Source: an uncultured Clostridia bacterium
Lineage (GTDB): Bacteria > Bacillota > Clostridia > Oscillospirales > CAG-272
Direction: 5' to 3'
Assembly: GCA_904501865.1 (NCBI GenBank)
Contig: CAJGCF010000049.1
Coordinates: 1 to 12,178 of the forward strand
DNA length: 12,178 nt
Numbering within the stretch: position 1 is the first letter of the stretch; every line of letters begins with the position of its first letter. A program made the position numbers and the translations under genes. Positions 1 through 7,021 of this stretch are shown piece after piece. Below the pieces are notes generated by a model. That model did not search any database. It saw only the letters and a list, made by a program, of their open reading frames with translations, and was not told the origin of the DNA.

Positions 1-681
1 AACTTCGATGCTGTTAAGGGCTTTGATCTTACTGAAGACCATTACAGAATGGACAACAAGATCTTGGTAGACAATGTAAGCAAAAACTCAGCAGGGCTTG
101 TATTTGATAACGTTTTGATACAGAATACACGCTCACGCGGACTCATACCAAAGACCTCGGGAGCAGAGATCAAAAACTGCACCTTCAGAAATCTTGCCAG
201 GGCGAGCGTTCTTCTCTTCACCGAAACCGTGACGGGCGAGAGTTCGGTGAGCCGTGATATAGTTATCAAAAACTGCTTATTCGATCATACGGGACATGTG
301 AACACAAAGAATACCGTTCACGCTCCGATTGCATTGGTTGGATTTGGCGAGACGGGCAAGTTGCTTGATTCCTATATTCACAAAAACATTACCATTGAAG
401 GTAACGTGTTTATCAATTCCGAGAACCTTTACGGTATTACAATACACTACGGTCAGGATATAACGATAAAGAACAACACCTTCTACTATTCGTTGAGTGA
501 GAATGATAATAATCTCGGTGTTTCGATAGAACTTAACGGTGTTATCAACGTTGAGATATCGGGCAATAAGTATTGCAACGCCGACGGAGAGACAGTAGAT
601 CTTCCTCTTGACAGAATTCAGGTTAAGTACAACAAAAATGTCAACGACGGAAACGGAAACAGTCTGTTCCCCGACAAATAA
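1..681 (+). CDS. Parallel beta-helix repeat protein, C-terminal part (5' end outside window)
   Basis: The frame is open from the first base, so this is the last 226 codons of a longer gene; the ATG at 49 is internal. The visible part holds about five beta-helix coils, each with a short Ile/Val-rich strand ending in an Asn turn: IKNCTF, IKNCLF, IEGNVF, IKNNTF and ISGNKY. This asparagine-ladder pattern is typical of right-handed parallel beta-helix (pectate-lyase-like) proteins, which are mostly polysaccharide lyases or glycoside hydrolases. The stretch NTRSRGLIPKTSG followed by IKNCTF recalls alpha-1,3-galactosidase-like (GH110-type) beta-helix enzymes, but that resemblance is from memory. The catalytic region and any signal peptide would lie upstream. 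The chain ends in a polar tail with no anchor or membrane segment. The fold is well supported; the substrate is unknown. Confidence 0.75.
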   Translation, partial: NFDAVKGFDLTEDHYRMDNKILVDNVSKNSAGLVFDNVLIQNTRSRGLIPKTSGAEIKNCTFRNLARASVLLFTETVTGESSVSRDIVIKNCLFDHTGHVNTKNTVHAPIALVGFGETGKLLDSYIHKNITIEGNVFINSENLYGITIHYGQDITIKNNTFYYSLSENDNNLGVSIELNGVINVEISGNKYCNADGETVDLPLDRIQVKYNKNVNDGNGNSLFPDK

Positions 682-719
682 TGCCCCGAACGGCAGAACG
701 TCTTAAATCATCAATTTTA

Positions 720-750
720 AAGGCCGCAGAGAAATCTGCGGCCTTGTTTT
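720..750 (+). terminator. Intrinsic terminator after the beta-helix gene
   Basis: An 11-bp perfect stem (720-730 with 735-745, GC-rich core GGCCGC) closes a GAAA tetraloop and runs into a T-rich tail (744-750). It begins 38 bases after the stop codon at 681 and separates this gene from the rqcH promoter. Confidence 0.9.
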
Positions 751-773
751 CTGCCTCAAATTTTATTTAGGTA

Positions 774-802
774 TTGATTTTGAGGCTGCTATGTGATAAA
801 AT
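774..802 (+). promoter_or_regulatory. Sigma-A promoter of rqcH
   Basis: The -35 element is TTGATT (774-779), followed by a 17-bp spacer and the -10 element TAAAAT (797-802), five of six matches to consensus. A TGn extended -10 sits at 794-796. The predicted start is near 809, leaving a leader of about 28 nt before the ATG. Confidence 0.65.
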
Positions 803-836
803 AATATCGTATACAAAGAAAGGTTTGGTTTGAGCT

Positions 837-2609
837 ATGGCTTTTGATGCCGCTATGCTAGCATGCATTATTCGCGAGATAAATAATATTGCCGTGGGCG
901 GAAGGATAGAAAAGATATATCAGCCCGAAAAGGACGAGATAATATTGCAAATGAGGACTGTAAGCGGCGGCAGGCGTTTTATGATAAACGCGGGCAGCAA
1001 CAATCCCAGAATGTGCTTCAGCACTATTCAAAAAGAAAATCCTATGCAAGCGCCTATGTTCTGTATGCTTCTCCGTAAGCATCTGACGGGAGCTGTTCTC
1101 TCCTCTGTCGAGCAACTTGGATTCGAACGTGTTGCCAAGCTCACCTTTGACACGCGCGACGAAATGGGATTTGATTGCAAAAAATATCTTCTTGCCGAGA
1201 TAATGGGCAAGTACAGCAATCTGATATTCGCGGATGAGAATATGAAGGTCATAGCCTCTCTCAAAACCGTGGATTTTACGACGAGTAGGCTGCGCCAGGT
1301 GTTGCCCGGTATGTCCTATGAGCTTCCGCCTGCACAGGACAAGCTTGACCCGATCCTCACTGACGAGGGAGAATTTTTAAGCAAGGCGGCGAGCTTTCCC
1401 ACCGAAAAGAGTGCAGACAAATTTATCACCGCAACGTATCTTGGAATATCCTCGTCAGTAGCGCGAGAAATAACCCAGAGGGCGTGCGGCAGGTTCGATG
1501 CGCTTATGTGTGATTGCTCCCACAAGTCGCTTCATGCTCAATTTTCTGCCGTTTTCAGTGCGATTTCAAATGGCATAGTGTTCCCAACCGTTGTATTCAA
1601 CGGAGACTCTCCCATTGAATATTCCTTTATTGATCTCACCTTTTACGGTGACAGCTTCAACAGAAAGCAATACGAGTCTCTGTCCAAGGCTCTCGACGTG
1701 TTCTTCGAGGGACGTGACCGCGAAGTGCGCATAAAGCAACGCGCTTCGGATATTCTGCGCCTTCTTACCAACGCGGAGTCCAGGCTTGTCAAGAAAATAG
1801 ATTCTCAATCAAAGGAGCTGGTTGAATGTGAACTCAGCGAAAAGCATAAAAGGTACGGTGACCTCATAACTGCCAATATATACAAACTCAAGCGCGGAGA
1901 CAAGAGTGCGGAACTCGTTGACTATGAAAGCTGGAATGATGAGCTATCGGATTACAACAAAACGGTGATAGACCTTGACGAGAGGCTCTCCCCTGCCGCA
2001 AACGCTCAAAAATATTACAAGCTATATAATAAGTCAAAGACCGCAAAGGTCGAGCTCGCGCGGCAGATAGAGTTGGCACGCTCGGAGCTTGATTATATTT
2101 ACTCCGTATTTGATGCTCTTTCCAAGGCAGAGTCCTCTGCGGACCTCGACGAGATAAGAGACGAGCTTTATCGCAACGGATATGCGTCGAAGATGAAGGG
2201 TTACGCCGCACCAAAAAAGCAACACGTGCCCGACATAGCGGAATTTGTTACCACCAACGGATACAAGGTGCTTTGCGGCAAGAACAATTATCAGAATGAA
2301 TATATAACTCACAAGGTCGCCGCTAAGCACGATTATTGGTTTCATGCAAAGAATCTTGCAGGCTCTCACGTTCTCATGATAACCAACGGTGAGGAGCCGC
2401 CCGAGCAGGATTTTACAGATGCCTGTTGCATAGCCGCCTTTTATTCCAAGGCGCGCGGAGGTGTTCAGGTCCCCGTTGATTATTTGTTAGCCAAGGGTGT
2501 AAAAAAGGTTTCGGGAGCAAAGCCCGGATTCGTTATATATCATAACAACTGGAGCGCGTACGTTACTCCAAATGAGGAAGATGTGCTTAAAATGCGTGTC
2601 AAAAAATAG
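837..2609 (+). CDS. rqcH: NFACT/RqcH family ribosome quality control protein
   Basis: 590 aa, the usual length for bacterial RqcH (formerly called fibronectin-binding protein FbpA/YloA). The family binds the 50S subunit carrying an obstructed peptidyl-tRNA, recruits tRNA-Ala and adds a C-terminal alanine tail that marks the chain for degradation. NFACT-N begins at residue 1 with FDAAML and VGGRIEKIYQP, and EIMGKYSN follows at 121-128. A helix-hairpin-helix-like segment (LGISSSVAREITQRA) lies at 202-216 and a charged, probably coiled-coil region follows. The C-terminal NFACT-R domain (about 492-590) has the YWFHAKNLAGSH signature. The DR pair that B. subtilis RqcH carries at 97-98 is Glu97-Arg98 here. 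The ATG is preceded by AAAGAAAGG (815-823) with a long 13-nt spacing; no better start is visible. It is monocistronic. A cytoplasmic protein; the family call is firm. Confidence 0.95.
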   Translation: MAFDAAMLACIIREINNIAVGGRIEKIYQPEKDEIILQMRTVSGGRRFMINAGSNNPRMCFSTIQKENPMQAPMFCMLLRKHLTGAVLSSVEQLGFERVAKLTFDTRDEMGFDCKKYLLAEIMGKYSNLIFADENMKVIASLKTVDFTTSRLRQVLPGMSYELPPAQDKLDPILTDEGEFLSKAASFPTEKSADKFITATYLGISSSVAREITQRACGRFDALMCDCSHKSLHAQFSAVFSAISNGIVFPTVVFNGDSPIEYSFIDLTFYGDSFNRKQYESLSKALDVFFEGRDREVRIKQRASDILRLLTNAESRLVKKIDSQSKELVECELSEKHKRYGDLITANIYKLKRGDKSAELVDYESWNDELSDYNKTVIDLDERLSPAANAQKYYKLYNKSKTAKVELARQIELARSELDYIYSVFDALSKAESSADLDEIRDELYRNGYASKMKGYAAPKKQHVPDIAEFVTTNGYKVLCGKNNYQNEYITHKVAAKHDYWFHAKNLAGSHVLMITNGEEPPEQDFTDACCIAAFYSKARGGVQVPVDYLLAKGVKKVSGAKPGFVIYHNNWSAYVTPNEEDVLKMRVKK

Positions 2610-2649
2610 ATTCCCCTTTGTAAATAAAGTGTTAAAGAAAAATGAGATG

Positions 2650-2678
2650 TTGACAAATTCCAAGTTTTAAGTTATAAT
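2650..2678 (+). promoter_or_regulatory. Perfect-consensus sigma-A promoter of the MarR-synthetase operon
   Basis: TTGACA (2650-2655), a 17-bp spacer and TATAAT (2673-2678) match the sigma-A consensus at all twelve positions. Such a strong core suggests high output unless repressed, which fits the palindrome overlapping the predicted start. The predicted transcription start is around 2685. Confidence 0.92.
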
Positions 2679-2683
2679 AATTA

Positions 2684-2696
2684 TTGATTTAATCAA
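2684..2696. promoter_or_regulatory. Candidate MarR operator (perfect palindrome)
   Basis: A 13-bp perfect inverted repeat, TTGATT-T-AATCAA, lies over the predicted +1 of a consensus promoter and immediately upstream of a marR-type gene. A bound repressor here would block initiation, so autorepression is the natural inference. The TTGAT...ATCAA form resembles the site described for the streptococcal fatty-acid repressor FabT, also a MarR protein; that comparison is from memory. Confidence 0.55.
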
Positions 2697-2729
2697 CAAA
2701 TTTCAGAATTATATCTCAGAGGTAATCGT

Positions 2730-3176
2730 ATGGAAAACTTCTCCGCATTAGCCTTATCCCTAGAAAACCTAAATAAGTTTTTTACCAGGATAAAGGATAG
2801 AAAAATATCTGAATACGGTATGCGAGGTGTGCATTTTAACTGTATGATGCACATTGACCTCTCACCCGAGGGTCTTACGTCCACCGAGATATCAAAGGAC
2901 TGTGGAGTAGACAAGGCTTTCGTCTCGCGTGCCACCCGAGAACTTATGAAGTTTGGATTTATCAAGAAAAATGATAAGTTCAACGATGGCAGAAAATATC
3001 GCAACAAGTATATTTTGACCGATAAAGGACGCGAAATAGTACGAGATATCAAGGAATATATTGAAAAGCATCTCGACGATCTTTGCGTACGCATAAGTGA
3101 GCAAGAAATGAAATGCTTTTTCAAGGTTATATTCACTTTAAGCGACACATTTACAAGAAAGACTTGTGAGAGCTGA
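2730..3176 (+). CDS. MarR-family winged-helix transcriptional regulator
   Basis: 148 aa, a typical length for a MarR-family dimeric repressor. An N-terminal helix (1-30) and a C-terminal helical segment (about 100-146) would form the dimer interface. The winged helix lies at about 48-97: LTSTEISKDCGVDKAFVSRA is the helix-turn-helix, followed by the second helix end GFIKK and a basic wing with DGRKYRNKYILTDKG. The ATG has CAGAGG (2717-2722) 7 nt upstream. The gene is the first of an operon with an acyl-activating enzyme (34-nt gap), so it probably responds to a fatty acid, an acyl thioester or a related carboxylate; this is inferred from context. A palindrome at the promoter suggests autoregulation. 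The family is firm, the ligand unknown. Confidence 0.9.
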   Translation: MENFSALALSLENLNKFFTRIKDRKISEYGMRGVHFNCMMHIDLSPEGLTSTEISKDCGVDKAFVSRATRELMKFGFIKKNDKFNDGRKYRNKYILTDKGREIVRDIKEYIEKHLDDLCVRISEQEMKCFFKVIFTLSDTFTRKTCES

Positions 3177-3194
3177 TCTCACACGAAATTTTAT

Positions 3195-3203
3195 AAGGCA
3201 GGA
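3195..3203 (+). promoter_or_regulatory. Ribosome binding site that fixes the synthetase start
   Basis: AAGGCAGGA lies 7 nt before the ATG at 3211. The frame is open back to a GTG at 3166 that overlaps the end of the marR-type gene, but that GTG has no comparable site, and the 15 extra residues do not look like the conserved N-terminus. Confidence 0.75.
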
Positions 3204-3210
3204 TTATTTA

Positions 3211-4926
3211 ATGAGTAAGCTCCCTAACAGAAAAAGAGAAATAAAAAATCTCCCTCACGTGTGGGATATCAACGACCTTTTAGAATGCATACACTCTCAC
3301 GATAAGGTTGCGTACAAGTATTTTGAGGGCGGCGTCGTCAAGGAGATGACGTATACAGAATTTTATCAGATGGCGCTTCAGATAGCCGCGGGATTTGATA
3401 AGCTCGGACTTTCGGGAAGGCGAGTTGCGGTCATAGGTGATACGTCTCCGCAATGGTTAGCCACCTATGTAGGCGCTCTTGCTTCGGGTACCATCATAAT
3501 ACCTATGGATAAAGAGCTCGCGGTTTCTGAGATAGAAAAGTTCTTGGAAATGGTTGAAGCCGAGGCGATAGTGTACTCCAAGTCCTTTAACGAGAAGTTT
3601 TTGAATACTATAAAGTCTCATTCTACTCTCAAAAAATTTATACCTATCAGCTCGGATTACGATTCGTCTTTTTCTGAAAACATACTTCCCTTCAAAGATC
3701 TTCTGGAGCTCGGTCAAGCGGAGCTTGATGACGGCTACACAGTCAAGATGGTCAAGAACAGAGACGAAATGTGCGAGATGCTCTTTACGTCTGGAACCAC
3801 GGGAACGAGCAAGTGTGTTATGCTCTCTCAAAAGAACATTTTTGCCGCGGTAAGCTCTGCCGTTGACAGCGTTTGTTTTGTACCTGAGGACGTTCTTGTG
3901 TCCGTACTCCCCGTTCATCACACCTACGAGCTTATGTGTCTGCTTGCAGGAATGATATACGGCATCACGGTATGCATAAACGACTCACTGCGCCACGTTA
4001 TGAAGAACTTTGCGCTATTCAAGCCCACGGGACTCGTTCTTGTACCTATGTTCCTCAACACCATGTACAAGCGTATCTGGTCTGAGGCTGAAAGAACGGG
4101 CAGAGCGGGAGCTTTAAAAGCGGGACTTGTGCTTTCAAGAAATCTTATGAAGGTCGGTATTGATATGAGAAGAGCTATCTTCAAATCAGTGCTTGACGCA
4201 TTCGGCGGAGAGCTTGATCACGTGATTTGCGGCGGAGCAAAGCTCAATCCAGATCTTATAGTTGCATTTGAAGAATTTGGAATCTCCGTATTCGAGGGAT
4301 TTGGTATCACAGAATGCTCTCCTTTGGTATCCGTTACTCCTTATTACGCAAGAAAGCTTGGCGCTATCGGTCCTTCAGTTCCCTCTTGCCGCGTTCGCAT
4401 AGATCCTAACGGCGAGGTCACAGAGGATGGCTACGAAATAGGCGAGATACTTGTCAAGGGCGACAACGTTATGATAGGATATTACAACAATCCCGAGGCT
4501 AACGCCGAGGTGTTCACTAACGACGGCTGGTTCCGCACGGGTGACGTTGGATACAAGGATTCCGACGGATATCTTTACATCACGGGACGCATCAAGTTCG
4601 TTATCGTGCTTGAAAACGGCAAAAACGTATTTCCTGAGGAGATTGAGGAATATCTGGACGCGATCGACACCATAAGCGAGTGCTGCGTTGTGGGTAGAAA
4701 GAACGAGGGAAGCGATGAGGTCGTCTTGACCGCGGTAGTCTACCCCGACTTTACAAAATTCCCCAAGGACGTTGATGATGAAGCCGTAAAGGATACTATC
4801 CGCAAGGCTATCAACGCGACGAACAAAAAGTTGCCTACGTATAAGCAAATAAAGGCGGTCGAGATCAGAAAAACAGAGTTTGAAAAGACCACAACAAAGA
4901 AAATAAAAAGACAGCTTGTAAAATAA
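3211..4926 (+). CDS. AMP-forming long-chain acyl-CoA/acyl-ACP synthetase
   Basis: 571 aa from the ATG at 3211. A member of the ANL superfamily, which activates a carboxylate with ATP to an acyl-adenylate and transfers it to a thiol (CoA or acyl carrier protein). Core motifs appear in order: the P-loop LFTSGTTGTSK (191-201), VLPVHHTYE (232-240), GFGITE (364-369), FRTGD (441-445), the hinge GRIKF (459-463) and the C-terminal catalytic lysine in TTTKKIKR (Lys564), where the usual Gly before this Lys is Lys563. The LENGKNVFPEEIE block is typical of long-chain fatty-acid ligases. No membrane helix is evident. It is cotranscribed with the MarR regulator, which suggests induced uptake or recycling of fatty acids. 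Whether the acceptor is CoA or ACP cannot be told from sequence. Confidence 0.88.
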   Translation: MSKLPNRKREIKNLPHVWDINDLLECIHSHDKVAYKYFEGGVVKEMTYTEFYQMALQIAAGFDKLGLSGRRVAVIGDTSPQWLATYVGALASGTIIIPMDKELAVSEIEKFLEMVEAEAIVYSKSFNEKFLNTIKSHSTLKKFIPISSDYDSSFSENILPFKDLLELGQAELDDGYTVKMVKNRDEMCEMLFTSGTTGTSKCVMLSQKNIFAAVSSAVDSVCFVPEDVLVSVLPVHHTYELMCLLAGMIYGITVCINDSLRHVMKNFALFKPTGLVLVPMFLNTMYKRIWSEAERTGRAGALKAGLVLSRNLMKVGIDMRRAIFKSVLDAFGGELDHVICGGAKLNPDLIVAFEEFGISVFEGFGITECSPLVSVTPYYARKLGAIGPSVPSCRVRIDPNGEVTEDGYEIGEILVKGDNVMIGYYNNPEANAEVFTNDGWFRTGDVGYKDSDGYLYITGRIKFVIVLENGKNVFPEEIEEYLDAIDTISECCVVGRKNEGSDEVVLTAVVYPDFTKFPKDVDDEAVKDTIRKAINATNKKLPTYKQIKAVEIRKTEFEKTTTKKIKRQLVK

Positions 4927-4958
4927 AAAATAACGGCTCGCAAGAGCCGTTATTTTTT
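4925..4958. terminator. Bidirectional intrinsic terminator
   Basis: A 9-bp stem (TAACGGCTC 4931-4939 with 4944-4952) and GCAA loop are flanked by six A on the left (4925-4930) and six T on the right (4953-4958). It therefore works in both orientations. It sits between the convergent synthetase (stop 4926) and hydrolase (stop 4966) genes. Confidence 0.92.
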
Positions 4959-4965
4959 ATGTAAA

Positions 4966-6000
4966 TCAAAGAGCTTTAAGCGCTTTCTCAATATGAGGCC
5001 ATGCGTCGTCCGCATAGAAACGGTGTCCCGCGCCTCCTACAACGTGTACCAGCTTTTCGTCAACGCCCATAGCGTCATATACCTTTCTTCCTACCGCTAC
5101 ACATTCTTTAGCCGCAAACAACGGGAAATCGGTATCGTCCTTTCCGTTTACTACCACCATAGCGCGAGGCGCAACCATAGCGCAAAGATCTCCCATATCG
5201 AAATATTTAGCAATATGAGGGATAAAGTTACATTCGCAGTGATATCTTGCGCCAATGGAATCCGCATAGCTACAGACCGCGCAGGAAGGAACGGATATCT
5301 TTATACGCTCGTCAAGCGCAGAGGCGTACGTGGTTGCCGTACCGCCGCCCGAGTTGCCAAGGCATATAACCTTCTCTCCGTCGATTATATCTGTAAAATA
5401 CTTTTGGATAACGTCAATACAGCGCATAATATCCCATACACGCTCACCAACAAGGGTTCTGCCCATAAGAATGGATCTCATCGCGATCTGGCGGCATCCT
5501 GGAACACCCTCATCAAGAGATCCGCTCTCACCAAAGCAACGTTGCTCAAGAGCAATACCGCAAACACCCTCTTTTACCGCGCGAACGGCGAAATCTCTAT
5601 CACCATCGTCAACGGGCGGCTCGTGCTGGGGATATTTTACTCTGCCGAGAGTTTTGTGCATTCCTCTCGAATGTCCCTGCAGGCCTATCATTACGGGCAG
5701 AGGCTTGTCCGCACCGTTGGGAATAAGAAGATGTGCAGGAACAGTTACATTTTCCTCTGTTGTAAAGCGGAAACGTATCTCACGGCAACCGTGATCCTCG
5801 CATATTTTATCATACTCTATTTCCATCTTGAGCTCGGCCTTACACTTCTCTATTTCATCGAGTCCGAGAAGCTCTGTGAGCTTTGCTCTTGCGTCCTTTT
5901 GCCATTCTTCAGGCTTTTGCTTACCGTTCCAAGTCATAGACGGAACGAGATCCTTGAGCATCTTATGTGAATGCTCCAAAGGCAGATATCCGATATCCAT
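4966..6000 (-). CDS. Alpha/beta hydrolase, acetyl-xylan-esterase-like
   Basis: 344 aa with the full alpha/beta hydrolase plan. Strand beta-3 and the oxyanion region lie at VMIGLQGHSRG (103-113). The nucleophile elbow is GNSGGG with Ser217. The acid is Asp288 or Asp289 in NGKDDTDFP, and the catalytic His326 sits in GAGHRFY. The long N-terminal segment before the core and the LEQRCFGES strand resemble the Abhydrolase_7/acetyl-xylan-esterase group, which removes acyl groups from glycans or small esters. There is no signal peptide, so it probably acts in the cytoplasm on imported substrates. The ATG at 6000 has GAAAGAAGG (6009-6017) 8 nt upstream. It is a single-gene unit with its own promoter and a shared terminator. 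The triad is clear; the substrate is not known. Confidence 0.85.
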   Translation of the reverse strand: MDIGYLPLEHSHKMLKDLVPSMTWNGKQKPEEWQKDARAKLTELLGLDEIEKCKAELKMEIEYDKICEDHGCREIRFRFTTEENVTVPAHLLIPNGADKPLPVMIGLQGHSRGMHKTLGRVKYPQHEPPVDDGDRDFAVRAVKEGVCGIALEQRCFGESGSLDEGVPGCRQIAMRSILMGRTLVGERVWDIMRCIDVIQKYFTDIIDGEKVICLGNSGGGTATTYASALDERIKISVPSCAVCSYADSIGARYHCECNFIPHIAKYFDMGDLCAMVAPRAMVVVNGKDDTDFPLFAAKECVAVGRKVYDAMGVDEKLVHVVGGAGHRFYADDAWPHIEKALKAL

Positions 6001-6048
6001 GTTTTTTACCTTCTTTCAAAATGGTTTAGCATTTTTTGCCATATAAAC

Positions 6049-6077
6049 ATTATACCATATTGTTTTGAGATTTGCAA
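6049..6077 (-). promoter_or_regulatory. Promoter of the alpha/beta hydrolase gene
   Basis: On the minus strand TTGCAA (6077-6072), 17 bp, TATAAT (6054-6049), with a TGG extended -10 directly before the hexamer. The predicted start is near 6042, giving a leader of about 42 nt. Confidence 0.75.
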
Positions 6078-6137
6078 TAGATAAAAGGAGAATTTTGTTA
6101 ATAACATACAAACAATTACGGGATCTCTGAAGTTATA

Positions 6138-6158
6138 CCAAACGATCTTGTCGTTTGG
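6138..6158. other. Perfect hairpin of unknown role
   Basis: CCAAACGA (6138-6145) pairs perfectly with TCGTTTGG (6151-6158) around a 5-nt loop. Neither side has a T-run, so it is not a normal intrinsic terminator. It lies downstream of the tRNA-Arg gene and upstream of the hydrolase promoter. The rest of 6078-6182 holds no gene I can support. Confidence 0.5.
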
Positions 6159-6182
6159 CGGTGAGTTGGATTTGGAACGCTG

Positions 6183-6229
6183 AAAAACTAAAACTCAGAA
6201 CGAAGGCAAAAGCCATCATTGTGAGTTTT
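6183..6229 (-). terminator. Structured trailer, probable terminator of tRNA-Arg
   Basis: Read on the minus strand directly after the tRNA, AAAACTCA (6229-6222) can pair with TGAGTTTT (6197-6190). An inner GGC-TTTT-GCC hairpin lies between them, and the outer arm leads into a T-rich stretch down to 6183. The unpaired internal segments make it weaker than the other terminators in the window. Confidence 0.5.
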
Positions 6230-6303
6230 GGCACCCCCAACGGGAATCGAACCCATAACTAACCCTTAGGAGGGGTTTATTATATCCATTTAACTATGGA
6301 GGC
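6229..6303 (-). tRNA. tRNA-Arg (anticodon CCU)
   Basis: The 75-nt sequence folds as a full cloverleaf. The acceptor is GCCTCCA with TGGGGGT (G-T and T-G wobbles), the D-stem GTTA/TAAT and the D-loop contains GG. The anticodon stem is AACCC/GGGTT with loop CTCCTAA. The variable loop is AGTT, and the T-arm is ATGGG-TTCGATT-CCCGT. The discriminator is G and the 3' CCA is encoded. Anticodon CCU at positions 34-36 reads AGG, so this is the minor tRNA-Arg. It has its own promoter at 6333-6361. tRNA-Arg(CCU) genes are common attachment sites for integrative elements, but no integrase or repeated 3' end is present here. Confidence 0.95.
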
Positions 6304-6332
6304 ATATACAGAGGTGAAATATTCACTCCTGT

Positions 6333-6361
6333 ATTATAACACATTGTTTGCTTTTTTTCAA
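6333..6361 (-). promoter_or_regulatory. Promoter of tRNA-Arg
   Basis: On the minus strand TTGAAA (6361-6356), 17-bp spacer, TATAAT (6338-6333), with a TGT extended -10. Initiation is predicted near 6326, giving a 5' leader of about 22 nt for RNase P to remove. The promoter starts 24 bp after the stop of the upstream acetyltransferase gene. Confidence 0.8.
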
Positions 6362-6384
6362 TAGGTCGGGAGCATTTTGTTTAT

Positions 6385-6990
6385 TTATTTTTGCTGTGTT
6401 GCAGTTTGATCCTGATTACTTTTTTGGTACTCTGATCTCAAAATAGAGCATATACCTATATTGCGGTAGTTACCTTTGATTAGCATTCCCTCTCGGCACA
6501 CGCCCTCAAAGCTCATTCCGTTTTTCTCCATAACTCTCCGAGAAGCCTGATTCTCTATCATATACCGACACTCAATTCTATTCAGCGCAAGCTTTTCAAA
6601 GCCAAATCTGATAACACGCGCCAACACCTCTGTGGCAATACCTTGTCCGTGATAGTCGGGATTTAACACGTATCCTATCTCCGCGGCGTTGCTTGAATAG
6701 TCAAATCTCGTAAAGCCGCAGGTGCCTATCATTTTTCCGCTATCCTTGCATACTACTGCCCAATCGAAGAAATCCCCTACCTTATATCTGTTTTGCAGAT
6801 ATGAGACATACTCAAAGGTGTGGGATTTATCGACGTGAGGAGACCAGGTCAGGTACTTCGTTACCTCTGCCTCTTTTGCGTATTCATACATATCGTCAAC
6901 GTCATCAAGGGTTACCTTGCGCAAAATAAAGCGTTTGGTCTCGATAGTTGGCATACGTGAGAATATTTTATATATATGTTCTCTTTTCAT
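6385..6990 (-). CDS. GNAT-family N-acetyltransferase, RimJ/RimL type
   Basis: 201 aa from the ATG at 6990. The layout is that of RimJ/RimL-like acetyltransferases (Acetyltransf_3), which use acetyl-CoA to modify N-terminal amines of ribosomal proteins or small amines. The opening is PTIETKRFILRKVTLDD (14-30). Strand beta-4 carries IGTCGFTRFD (88-97). The acetyl-CoA binding motif A is YHGQGIATE (113-121). Motif B has ENQASRRVMEKNG (146-158) followed by FEGVCREG. The start is set by AGAGGTG just upstream and by a promoter whose -10 would lie inside any longer reading frame. The C-terminal tail is Gln/Asn-rich. The substrate cannot be told; sporadic RimJ-like enzymes often acetylate antibiotics or peptides instead. 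Confidence 0.88.
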   Translation of the reverse strand: MKREHIYKIFSRMPTIETKRFILRKVTLDDVDDMYEYAKEAEVTKYLTWSPHVDKSHTFEYVSYLQNRYKVGDFFDWAVVCKDSGKMIGTCGFTRFDYSSNAAEIGYVLNPDYHGQGIATEVLARVIRFGFEKLALNRIECRYMIENQASRRVMEKNGMSFEGVCREGMLIKGNYRNIGICSILRSEYQKSNQDQTATQQK

Positions 6991-7000
6991 ATTCACCTCT
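6991..7000 (-). promoter_or_regulatory. Ribosome binding site that fixes the acetyltransferase start
   Basis: Read on the minus strand, AGAGGTGAAT precedes the ATG at 6990. The frame is open further upstream to a TTG at 7050, but that lies in the promoter and lacks a site. Confidence 0.75.
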
Positions 7001-7021
7001 GACACAAATGTATCCATAGAT

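Noticed and set aside
682..836. Riboswitch or leader upstream of rqcH
   Set aside because: The gap is explained by the preceding terminator and a promoter whose leader would be only about 28 nt.
3166..3210. GTG at 3166 as start of the synthetase
   Set aside because: It would overlap the end of the marR-type gene and has no clear ribosome site; the ATG at 3211 has AAGGCAGGA at good spacing.
3457..3921. 154-codon minus-strand frame, and a 157-codon one at 4375-4848
   Set aside because: Both lie inside the synthetase gene, which carries all expected ANL motifs. Neither has a ribosome site or a protein-like pattern.
4993..5970. A 325-codon plus-strand reading frame
   Set aside because: It lies antisense to the alpha/beta hydrolase, whose full triad, ribosome site and promoter are on the minus strand. 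Its translation has no recognisable motif and is rich in residues expected from a shadow frame.
6229..6303. Integrated element at tRNA-Arg
   Set aside because: No integrase, no second copy of the tRNA 3' end and no direct repeat were found in the window.
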